This document shows, piece by piece, positions 1 to 6,353 of a stretch of DNA of 13,405 bases. Below the pieces are notes generated by a model, which did not search any database, was not told where the DNA came from, and worked only from the letters and a program-made list of their open reading frames with translations. This DNA is from a bacterium (GTDB taxonomy: Bacteria > Chloroflexota > Dormibacteria > UBA8260 > Bog-877), in NCBI GenBank assembly GCA_021791345.1, contig JAJYWT010000225.1, forward strand, positions 1-13,405, given 5' to 3'. The stretch's first letter is position 1. Each line of letters starts with the position of its first letter. The position numbers and the translations under genes were made by a program.

Positions 1-2
1 TC

Positions 3-877
3 CTCCGGCTGGCCGAGAGACACTCACTTCGGCCCGAGGAGGTGGGGGTGGCCGGTGGGTCGCTGGAGCTGCTGCGCGACCTGCTGCTGGCCTACGCCGG
101 GCCCGGGGCCTCGGTGGTCTACGGGTGGCGCTCCTATGAGGCCTACCCGATCCTGGTGGGCAGCAGCGGGGCGAGGCCGGTTCCGGTCCCCTCGTCGACC
201 ACCGGATCGACCTTGCGGGGCTATTGCGGGCGGTCTCGGACGAGACCCGGGTCGTGCTCCTCGCCGACCCCAACAACCCGACCGGCACCAGCCTGGACCC
301 CGCCGAGGTGGAGGCCTTCGCCCGCCGCCTCCCCCCGACCTGCCTCCTGGTCCTGGACCAGGCGTATTGCGAGTTCGGCGACCCGGAGGCCGCCTCGCTG
401 GCCCTCCAGCTGCGCTCGGAGCTCCCCAACCTGGTGGTGTTGCGCACCTTCTCCAAGGCCTTCGCGCTGGCGGGGATGCGGGTGGGCTGGTGCGCCGCCC
501 ACCCCGAGGTGGTGGCCACCCTGGAGGCGGTGGCCCTCCCCTTCACCTTGACCGCCCCCGCCCAGGCCGGCGCCCTCGCCGCCCTCGGCATGGAGGCGGA
601 GCTGAGCCGCCGTGCCGGGCTGCTGGTGGCGGAGCGTGACCGGCTGGCGACACGGTTGCGAGAGCTGGGCTTCCCGGTGCCGACCTCCCGGGCCAACTTC
701 CTCTGGCTGCCTCTGGGGGAGAGCTCGTCGGAATTCGCCTCCGCCTGCTCCACCGCCGGCGTCAGCGTCCGCTGCTTCGCCGGGGAGGGGGTGCGGGTGA
801 CGGTCGGTCTGCCCGAGGAGAACCAGGCGGTGCTGGAGGCGGCGGCCGCCTACCTCCGGGGACGCCGGCCCGCCTGA
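3..877 (+). CDS. HisC/Pat-type aminotransferase, 5'-truncated and frameshifted
   Basis: A PLP-dependent class I/II aminotransferase of the histidinol-phosphate aminotransferase family. It would swap an amino group between glutamate and a 2-oxo or phosphorylated partner in the cytoplasm. Its 5' end lies before the window. Frame 3 carries the N-terminal part (GSLELLRDLLLAYAGPG, then YGWRSYEAYPI, then ARPVPVP). Frame 2 carries the rest from about base 191: DHRIDLAGLLRAV, DPNNPTGT, LDQAYCEF, the PLP-lysine segment TFSKAFALAGMRVGW, ANFLWLPLG and FAGEGVRVTVG. The two halves join perfectly if one C is added to the run at 188-191, so this is either a real frameshift or a sequencing error. The WRSYEAYPI and ANFLWLPLG wording recalls the actinobacterial HisC2/aromatic aminotransferase (Pat) group more than classical HisC. 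The usual DEAY is DQAY here. The 3' end overlaps the convergent glycosidase gene by 28 bases. Family is sure; substrate (histidinol phosphate, aromatic or imidazole 2-oxo acid) is not. Confidence 0.85.
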
Positions 878-1881
878 CCCGCCGTCACGGCCCCGATTGG
901 CAGGCCGGGCACGAAGTTCCCTCCGGAGAGCGCCGCCAGCGCCCGGAGCGCCACACCCTGGCCCCAAGGTGATGGCTCGGTGACGAAGGTCTCGTATGAA
1001 GAAGGGTCCCAGCTCGGCAGCACGTCCGCGCTCACCCCCCGGACCACACCCTGCCCGTCAATGTCACCTAGAAGTTGATCCAAAGCCGGCCGGTGGAGGT
1101 CGCGCTGGTTCGGCAGTGGCCAGGCAGGGTGGCGCGTGGCCGCCAGATAGAAGGCGGCGACCGAGCTCTCGCGGGGAAGGTCGGGGCGGCCCAAGACCGG
1201 TCCCCAGCCACCCGGACCAGCCCCATCCAAGACGGCGGCGCCCAGCTCCGCTGCGGCCGAGATCAGGCCGTCCCGCGCTGCCCGCTCCTCGCAGAGGGCG
1301 GCGGTGTCCAGAAGTCCCAGCAGCGCCCAGCCCGCCCCCCGGCTCCACGCCACCTCATTGTTGCGGTCCTCGGCCACGTCATACCAGTGGGCGAACCCGC
1401 CGGAGAAACGGAGCCGCTCCAACATCAGAAGCGCCATCTGGGCGCCCCGGTCCATCAGCCGCTCATCCGAGCGCAGCCGTCCGATCGCCGCTAGGGCGGG
1501 GGGGAGGTGGTAGAGAGCGTCGATGCAGAGCCCGAACCGGAACCGGGGAAGGTGGGGCTCCAGGGCCGGCACACCGGGGTAAAGTTGGGGCAGCCCCTCC
1601 ACGGCCTCCAGGAAGCGGTCGGCGACGGCTGGGGGAAGCTCCCCCTGTTGGACCAGCAAGGCGATGGCGGCCCCCGGTCCCAGGGCGTCGTGGTATCCGC
1701 GGGGCGTGCGCTCGACCCAGAAGCGGAGCAGTTGAGCCGCCCGCTCCCGTGCCGCCGGGAGGGTTTCTCCGGCCGCCAGCAGGCCGTCGACGCAGATGGC
1801 GTCGCCCCAGTACCAATGCCCCAGCGGCCAGCTCAAGGTGCGCCGGGCGACCCGCGAGGTAACCTCCGAGAGGTCCTTCAT
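850..1881 (-). CDS. GH88/GH105-like unsaturated glycuronyl hydrolase
   Basis: A six-hairpin (alpha/alpha)6 glycosidase of the GH88/GH105 type. Known members remove the unsaturated uronic acid left at the non-reducing end of pectin, rhamnogalacturonan or similar oligosaccharides after lyase cleavage, usually in the cytoplasm. Counting from Met at 1881 it is 343 residues, near the family's usual 340-380, with no signal peptide. Visible landmarks are HWYWGDAICVDGLL (22-35), RFGLCIDALYHLPPAL (115-130) with Asp121 at the expected catalytic position, NEVAWSRGAGWALLGLLD (175-192), ESSVAAFYLA (238-247) and PWGQGVALRALA (305-316). The frame stays open to 1977, but ATG at 1881 is preferred because family similarity begins there and the region upstream is promoter-like. 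No strong Shine-Dalgarno precedes it; a TAGGAT box at 1890-1895 could give an almost leaderless mRNA. It runs divergently from the permease operon. Family is confident, sugar specificity unknown. Confidence 0.85.
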   Translation of the reverse strand: MKDLSEVTSRVARRTLSWPLGHWYWGDAICVDGLLAAGETLPAARERAAQLLRFWVERTPRGYHDALGPGAAIALLVQQGELPPAVADRFLEAVEGLPQLYPGVPALEPHLPRFRFGLCIDALYHLPPALAAIGRLRSDERLMDRGAQMALLMLERLRFSGGFAHWYDVAEDRNNEVAWSRGAGWALLGLLDTAALCEERAARDGLISAAAELGAAVLDGAGPGGWGPVLGRPDLPRESSVAAFYLAATRHPAWPLPNQRDLHRPALDQLLGDIDGQGVVRGVSADVLPSWDPSSYETFVTEPSPWGQGVALRALAALSGGNFVPGLPIGAVTAGQAGRRPRR

Positions 1882-1905
1882 ACTGGGGCATCCTACGACG
1901 CCCGC

Positions 1906-1929
1906 TGTCCGGCGCCATTGACTTTTGAC
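1906..1929 (-). promoter_or_regulatory. 24-base element shared with the SBP1 promoter
   Basis: On the minus strand this reads GTCAAAAGTCAA followed by TGGCGCCGGACA. The element at 9678-9701, also on the minus strand, reads GTCAAAAGTCAA followed by ATGCGCTTGACA, so 20 of 24 positions match. Here it sits between the divergent glycosidase and permease genes, 9 bases upstream of the permease -35 box. It is likely an operator or activator site serving one or both directions. No regulator gene is in the window to assign it to. Confidence 0.5.
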
Positions 1930-1945
1930 TTTTTGCCCTTGACGG
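1918..1945 (+). repeat. Four tandem 7-base repeats, TTGACTT-like
   Basis: Four consecutive heptamers read TTGACTT, TTGACTT, TTTGCCC and TTGACGG without gaps. The last contains the -35 box of the permease promoter. Direct repeats of fixed period beside a promoter suggest cooperative binding of a regulator. The same unit recurs near 9690-9710 as TTGACTT, TTGACCC and a weaker TGTCACC. The tract is T-rich in a very G+C-rich setting, which makes it stand out. Confidence 0.55.
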
Positions 1946-1967
1946 TGAGTCCCGGGTTGGCTACAGT
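1939..1967 (+). promoter_or_regulatory. Sigma70-type promoter for the permease operon
   Basis: TTGACG at 1939-1944 is a good -35 box. After exactly 17 bases comes TACAGT at 1962-1967, a good -10 box. Transcription would start near 1974, giving a leader of about 65 bases with a strong Shine-Dalgarno (GGGAGGAG, 2025-2032) before the ATG at 2040. The -35 box is the last of four heptamer repeats, so regulator and RNA polymerase binding would overlap. Confidence 0.65.
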
Positions 1968-2039
1968 TCGCTGCCATGGGGCGAAGCCGGGTCAGTAGGA
2001 CCCGGGCCCCGAGCGCGGCCGGAAGGGAGGAGAAGTGCC

Positions 2040-3437
2040 ATGGGAGACTCGCCGCGGCAGGGCGGAATCAGCCTGGAGCAACGCTCCATCGACTACATCC
2101 CGGAGAGTGAACGTCATGGCCGGCCCAACACTCTCTTCACCCTGTGGTTCGCCAGCAACGTGCAGATCACAGCCGTGGCCACGGGAGCGTTGGCGGTGGT
2201 TCTGGGCCTCAACCTGCCCTGGGCCATCATCACCATCCTGGTGGGCAACCTCCTGGGCGGCCTGTTCATGGCCTACCACTCGATCCAGGGCCCCAAGATG
2301 GGGATCCCCCAGATGATCCAGAGCCGCGCCCAGTTCGGGATGTTCGGGGCCACCCTCCCGGTGGTGGTGGTGCTTCTGATGTACATCGGTTTCTTCGTCA
2401 GCTCCGGGATCCTGGGGGGACAGGCGATCGGCAGCCTCTTCCACGTCTCCACCCCGGTCGGGATCGTGATCGCCGACGCCGTGGTCTTGCTCATCACCTG
2501 GGTGGGCTATGACCTGTTTCACGCCTACGACCGGGTGGTGTCGGTGCTCTCCTTCGTGATCTTCCTGGTCCTCCTGGTGAAGTTGGCGGGGATGATGCCG
2601 GCCCACCCGGCCAAGTCGACCGTCACCCTGGGCACCGTCCTGCTCGTGACCTCCATCTTCGCCGCCTGGCAGATCACCTGGGCCCCATACGTCTCCGACT
2701 ACTCGCGCTACCTGCCCAAGGCCACCCGCTCCGCCCGAACCTTCTGGTTCACCTATCTGGGCTCGGCGGTGGGTGCCTGCTTCATCATGATCGTGGGCGC
2801 GGTGGCTGCCGTGGTCGCCGAGAGCCAGATCTCCAGCAACGCCCCGGACTACCTCTCAGGGCTCTTCCCGCAGGTGAAGTGGCTATTCCTCCTCGTGATC
2901 GTTCTCGGGGTCTTCGCAGCCAACCTGGAGAACCTGTACGGAGCCTTCCTCACCGCCTTCACCAGCCTCTCCCCGTCAGGCAAGCTGGCCGCTGGGGTCA
3001 AGGGGCGGGTGATCGCAACCACGATCGTGGCCGCCGTGGCCACCGTGATCGCCATCGCGGCCAGCTCCAACTTCCTCACCAACCTCACCAACTTCGTCCT
3101 CTTCCTGCTCTACCTCCTGGTCCCCTGGACCGCCATCAACCTCACCGACTACTACCTCGTCCGCCACGGCAAGTACGACATCGAGGGGATCTTCAAGGTC
3201 GACGGCCCCTACGGCCGGGTCAACTGGGCGGCCATCGCCATCTACGTAGTCACCGTGGTGGTGGAGCTGCCCTTCATGAACTCCTCCTTCTTCGAGGGGC
3301 CGGTGGCCAAGGCGCTGGGGGGTGGAGACATCGCCTGGATCGTCGGGCTGATCGTCGGCGGGGGACTCTACTACGCCTCCCAGCGGATGAGGCCCGCAGA
3401 GAGCCCCACCCCGTCCCCGTCCGGGAGCCAGTCCTGA
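2040..3437 (+). CDS. NCS1-family permease (cytosine/purine/allantoin type)
   Basis: An integral membrane transporter of the nucleobase:cation symporter-1 family (PF02133). It has 465 residues, the usual length, and a run of hydrophobic segments compatible with about 12 membrane helices. Landmarks are IEQRSIDYIP-like N-terminal wording (SLEQRSIDYIPESERHG, 11-27), WFASN in the first helix (36-40, a substrate and ion site region in this family), GPKMGIPQMIQSRAQFG (84-100), WAPYVSDYSRYLP and LTDYYLVRHGKYDIEGIF. ATG at 2040 has GGAGG nine bases upstream. It is first in an operon with a flavin dehydrogenase and histidine ammonia-lyase. Members carry cytosine, purines, allantoin, hydantoins or vitamin precursors. 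NCS1-like transporters also sit in some Pseudomonas hut clusters, so histidine, urocanate or another imidazole compound is a reasonable guess here (inference). Confidence 0.92.
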   Translation: MGDSPRQGGISLEQRSIDYIPESERHGRPNTLFTLWFASNVQITAVATGALAVVLGLNLPWAIITILVGNLLGGLFMAYHSIQGPKMGIPQMIQSRAQFGMFGATLPVVVVLLMYIGFFVSSGILGGQAIGSLFHVSTPVGIVIADAVVLLITWVGYDLFHAYDRVVSVLSFVIFLVLLVKLAGMMPAHPAKSTVTLGTVLLVTSIFAAWQITWAPYVSDYSRYLPKATRSARTFWFTYLGSAVGACFIMIVGAVAAVVAESQISSNAPDYLSGLFPQVKWLFLLVIVLGVFAANLENLYGAFLTAFTSLSPSGKLAAGVKGRVIATTIVAAVATVIAIAASSNFLTNLTNFVLFLLYLLVPWTAINLTDYYLVRHGKYDIEGIFKVDGPYGRVNWAAIAIYVVTVVVELPFMNSSFFEGPVAKALGGGDIAWIVGLIVGGGLYYASQRMRPAESPTPSPSGSQS

Positions 3438-3502
3438 TCAGACGCCGCGGCCGCTCCCGGGGGCTCATCCCCCGGGGGCCGGCTGCGGCCCTGGCGCCTG
3501 AT
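3437..3502 (+). other. Long imperfect hairpin filling the permease-dehydrogenase gap
   Basis: Nested arms pair in order: ATCAG with CTGAT, CGCC with GGCG, GGCCGC with GCGGCC, and CCCGGGGG with CCCCCGGG around the loop CTCAT. The 8-base inner stem is perfect. It runs from the last base of the permease stop codon into the ATG of the next gene. No U-tract follows on either strand, so it is not a classic intrinsic terminator. It could lower read-through, stabilise the upstream mRNA or mask the downstream start. Confidence 0.65.
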
Positions 3503-4730
3503 GAGCCCTGAGGAGGTCCTCCACCTGTTGGGGGGCCGAGCGAGAAGGTCACACCGGAAGCACGGCAACGTCCACTCCGTCTCGGACCTGAGGCGGGCCG
3601 CCCGGCGGCGGCTGCCGCGGGCCGTCTTCGACTATCTGGAAGGGGGAGCCGAGCAGGAGCGGACCCTCAGGGACAACCAGGCTCGGTACGAGAGATACCG
3701 CTTCCAGCCCCGGGTGCTGACGGGGAGCGCCGCTCCCAGCCTCAAGCAGATGCTGCTCGGGCGAGAGCTACCACTTCCTCTGGGCCTCGCCCCCACCGGG
3801 TACACCCGCCTGATCCACCGGGACGGCGAGATCGGCGCGGCCCGGGCCGCCTCCGACGCGGGAGTTCCCTACACCGCCGCCACTATGGCCACCACCTCCC
3901 TCGCGGAGATCGCCGCCAGCTCGACCGGACCGCTCTGGTTCCAGCTTTACGTGAACTCCGAGTGGGCGGTAACCGAGCGACTAGTGAGGGAGGCCGAACG
4001 AGCGGGCTGCCAAGCTCTGCTGGTCTCGGTCGACACCCAGGTGGCCGGCCAGCGGCTTCGCGACCTGCGCAACGGCCTCACCATCCCCCCCAGTCCCAGC
4101 TGGACAGCCCTCTGGGGGATCGCCGTCCACCCCGGCTACTGGACGGGTCTGCTGGGTGGTCGGGGGCTGGCCTTCGCCAACTTCCCGGACGCCACCTCCC
4201 CCGCCGCAGGTGGGATCGCCGAGATCACCAAGAGCTTCGAGGCGGCCCTCTCGTGGCACCACATGGAGCGGATCCGGGAGCTGTGGCCAGGCCCGCTCCT
4301 GCTCAAGGGGCCGTTGGGGCCGAGTGACGTCGCCCGCGCCCTGGCAGCCGGCTGCGCGGGCGTCTACCTCTCCAACCACGGCGGGAGGCAGCTGGACCGT
4401 TCGCCCCACCCTCTGGAGCTGCTAATCGCCGCCCGGCGGGAGGTGGGAGAGGCGGCTGTGCTCCTGGTGGACTCCGGGATCCGCACCGGCGCCGACGCGG
4501 TCATCGCCATGGCCCTGGGCGCGGATCTCGCCATGGTCGGCAGAGCTTACCTTTATGGGCTGGCGGCGGCCGGAGAGCGGGGGGTGCGGCTGGCGATCAG
4601 CATGCTGGCGGAAGAGATGGAGAGGACCATGCAACTACTGGGTGTCGGCGGGATTGCCGAGCTGCGGCGGCTCGGGCCGGAACTCCTGAGGCTGTACGGC
4701 GCGGACGTCCAAGCGGGAGGCGGGTGGTGA
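3501..4730 (+). CDS. FMN-dependent alpha-hydroxy-acid dehydrogenase (LldD/mandelate type)
   Basis: A TIM-barrel flavoenzyme (PF01070) that oxidises an L-2-hydroxy acid to the 2-oxo acid, passing electrons to quinone, cytochrome or oxygen depending on the member. It has 409 residues, normal for the family. Visible signs are LPRAVFDYLEGGA (38-50), ATMATTSLAEIA (127-138), WFQLYV (146-151), the FMN lysine in LLLKGPL (266-272), the catalytic histidine in SNHGGRQLD (291-299, His293) and the FMN phosphate region DSGIRTGADAVIAMALGA (324-341). ATG at 3501 has no Shine-Dalgarno and lies in the base of the intergenic hairpin; an in-frame TTG at 3528 follows GAGGAGG at 3510-3516 and may be the real start. 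It overlaps the start of hutH, implying coupling. Substrate is unknown: lactate and mandelate are the usual ones, while imidazole-lactate would fit the neighbours (inference). Confidence 0.92.
   Translation: MSPEEVLHLLGGRARRSHRKHGNVHSVSDLRRAARRRLPRAVFDYLEGGAEQERTLRDNQARYERYRFQPRVLTGSAAPSLKQMLLGRELPLPLGLAPTGYTRLIHRDGEIGAARAASDAGVPYTAATMATTSLAEIAASSTGPLWFQLYVNSEWAVTERLVREAERAGCQALLVSVDTQVAGQRLRDLRNGLTIPPSPSWTALWGIAVHPGYWTGLLGGRGLAFANFPDATSPAAGGIAEITKSFEAALSWHHMERIRELWPGPLLLKGPLGPSDVARALAAGCAGVYLSNHGGRQLDRSPHPLELLIAARREVGEAAVLLVDSGIRTGADAVIAMALGADLAMVGRAYLYGLAAAGERGVRLAISMLAEEMERTMQLLGVGGIAELRRLGPELLRLYGADVQAGGGW
3510..3530 (+). promoter_or_regulatory. Internal ribosome site that may set the dehydrogenase start
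   Basis: GAGGAGG at 3510-3516 is followed 11 bases later by an in-frame TTG at 3528-3530. The annotated ATG at 3501 lacks any such signal. Family similarity begins only around residue 26 (HSVSDLRR), so both starts are compatible with the protein. Confidence 0.35.
4715..4730 (+). promoter_or_regulatory. Ribosome site and GTGA overlap setting the hutH start
   Basis: GGGAGG at 4715-4720 lies 3 bases before a GTG at 4724 and 6 bases before a GTG at 4727. The second has the better spacing, and its GTGA overlaps the TGA stop of the dehydrogenase by 4 bases, the usual form of translational coupling. The first GTG would add only one residue. Confidence 0.6.
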
Positions 4731-6271
4731 GCGTCCCCGCGGCGGTTCACATCGGGGACTCTGGGCTGGGACGGGAGGAGGTGGTGCGGGTCGCCCGACA
4801 CGGGGTGCCGGCGGCCATAACCGCGGAGGCCGACTCGGCCATGCGCGCGGCCCGGCGGCTGGTGGAGGAGATCGGTGCCGGGTCCACCCCGGCCTACGGG
4901 ATCTCCACCGGATTCGGCCTTTTGGCCAACACCACGATCCCGGTCGACCAACGCTCCCAGCTCCAGCACGCCCTGATCCGCTCCCACGCCGCCGGGATGG
5001 GTCCCAGGGTGGAGGTCGAGGTGGTGCGGGCGATGATGCTGCTCCGGGCCCGGACCCTCTGCCTCGGGTACTCGGGGAGCCGTCCGGAGGTGGCCCACCA
5101 GCTGGTAGCGCTGCTCAACTCCGGAATCACCCCGGTGGTGCCCGAGCACGGCTCCCTGGGAGCCAGCGGCGACCTGGCGCCGCTCGCCCACATGTCCCTG
5201 GTGCTGATCGGGGAGGGTCGGGCCGAGCTGGCGGACGGCCGGATCGTGGACGGCGCCGAGGCGCTGCGGGAGGCCGGCCTCCAGCCCATCCAGCTGCAGG
5301 TGAAGGACGGGCTCAGCCTGATCAACGGCACCGACGGCATGCTGGGGATGCTGGTCCTCGCCATCGAGGATCTGGAGACCCTCCTGGCGACGGCGGACAT
5401 CTCCGCCGCCCTCAGCACCGAAGCCCTGCTGGGCACCGATGGCCCCTTCATCGCCGAGCTACATCAGATCCGCCCCCACCCGGGTCAGGTGAGGAGCGCC
5501 AAGAACCTGATCCGCCTTCTTCACGGCTCGGAGATCCGCGCCTCCCACGAGCGATCCCCCCATGCCGTCCAGGATGCCTATTCCATCCGCTGCGCCCCCC
5601 AGGTCGCGGGAGCGGCCCGGGACACCCTGGACTTCGCCCGCGGGGTCGCCGAGCGGGAGCTTTGCTCGGCCGTGGACAACCCGGTGGTCCTCAAGGACGG
5701 CCGGGTGGCCTCCACCGGGAACTTCCACGGGGAGCCGCTGGCCTTCGCCCTCGACTTCCTGGCCATCGCCGCTTCCGAGGTGGGGGCGATCTCCGAGCGC
5801 AGGGTGGACCGACTGCTGGACCCGGCCCGCTCCCAGGGGCTCCCTCCCTTCCTGGCGGTGGAGGCGGGAGTCAACTCGGGGTTGATGATCGCCCAGTACA
5901 CCGCGGCGGCCATGGTGGCCCATAACCGGAGGCTGGCCCAGCCGGCCAGCGTGGACTCACTGCCCACCTCGGGGATGCAGGAGGACCACGTCTCCATGGG
6001 TTGGGGAGCCGCCCGCAAGCTGCGCCAGGTGGTGGACAACCTGTCGCGGATACTCGCGGTCGAGCTGCTGGCAGCCGCCCGCGGCCTAGAGCTGCGCCAG
6101 CCCCTGCGCCCCGGGCCTGCCGGAGAGGCGGTCGGCCAACTGGTCCGGGAGCTCGGGGGGGGCGTGGGCCCCGACCGCTTCACCAGCCCCGAGCTGGAGG
6201 CGGTGGCGGCAGCGGTGCTCGATGGCCGGGTCCTGGAGCGGGCGCGCGAGGTGGTCCCGGAGACTGCCTGA
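4727..6271 (+). CDS. hutH: Histidine ammonia-lyase
   Basis: Converts L-histidine to trans-urocanate and ammonia, the first step of the Hut pathway, as a cytoplasmic tetramer. About 514 residues, the family's usual length. Counting from the GTG at 4724: Tyr58 in YGISTGFG (58-65); Ser87-His88 in IRSHAAGMG; GSLGASGDLAP (143-153), whose Ala147-Ser148-Gly149 cyclises to the MIO cofactor; LINGTDGML (199-207); QDAYSIRCAPQVAGA; VDNPVV with GNFHGEPLA; and PTSGMQEDHVSMGWGAARK. The Ser-His pair at the selectivity position fits histidine lyase rather than tyrosine or phenylalanine lyases. All catalytic residues expected for the family are present. It is the last gene of the permease-dehydrogenase operon, coupled by GTGA. 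No urocanase, imidazolonepropionase, later Hut enzyme or HutC regulator lies in the window, so urocanate must be handled elsewhere or released. Confidence 0.95.
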   Translation: MSVPAAVHIGDSGLGREEVVRVARHGVPAAITAEADSAMRAARRLVEEIGAGSTPAYGISTGFGLLANTTIPVDQRSQLQHALIRSHAAGMGPRVEVEVVRAMMLLRARTLCLGYSGSRPEVAHQLVALLNSGITPVVPEHGSLGASGDLAPLAHMSLVLIGEGRAELADGRIVDGAEALREAGLQPIQLQVKDGLSLINGTDGMLGMLVLAIEDLETLLATADISAALSTEALLGTDGPFIAELHQIRPHPGQVRSAKNLIRLLHGSEIRASHERSPHAVQDAYSIRCAPQVAGAARDTLDFARGVAERELCSAVDNPVVLKDGRVASTGNFHGEPLAFALDFLAIAASEVGAISERRVDRLLDPARSQGLPPFLAVEAGVNSGLMIAQYTAAAMVAHNRRLAQPASVDSLPTSGMQEDHVSMGWGAARKLRQVVDNLSRILAVELLAAARGLELRQPLRPGPAGEAVGQLVRELGGGVGPDRFTSPELEAVAAAVLDGRVLERAREVVPETA

Positions 6272-6353
6272 CCCGGGGGGGGCCTAGATCCTCTGAGGGC
6301 CGCTGGGTCTGCGCAGGTGGCGACGCTGCCCGGGCCGGAGGCCGGCGCCAGGC

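Noticed and set aside
221..967. Long minus-strand open frame opposite the aminotransferase
   Set aside because: Its Gly/Arg/Gln-rich translation has no recognisable family. It is the shadow of a strongly recognised plus-strand protein.
1890..1895. TAGGAT as a -10 box giving a leaderless glycosidase mRNA
   Set aside because: No acceptable -35 box lies 16-18 bases upstream. I mention it only as a possibility in the gene entry.
6272..6353. Bidirectional terminator between convergent hutH and hisD
   Set aside because: Arms such as GACCC/GGGTC and GGCC/GGCC can pair, but the stems are short or bulged and no T-run follows on either strand.
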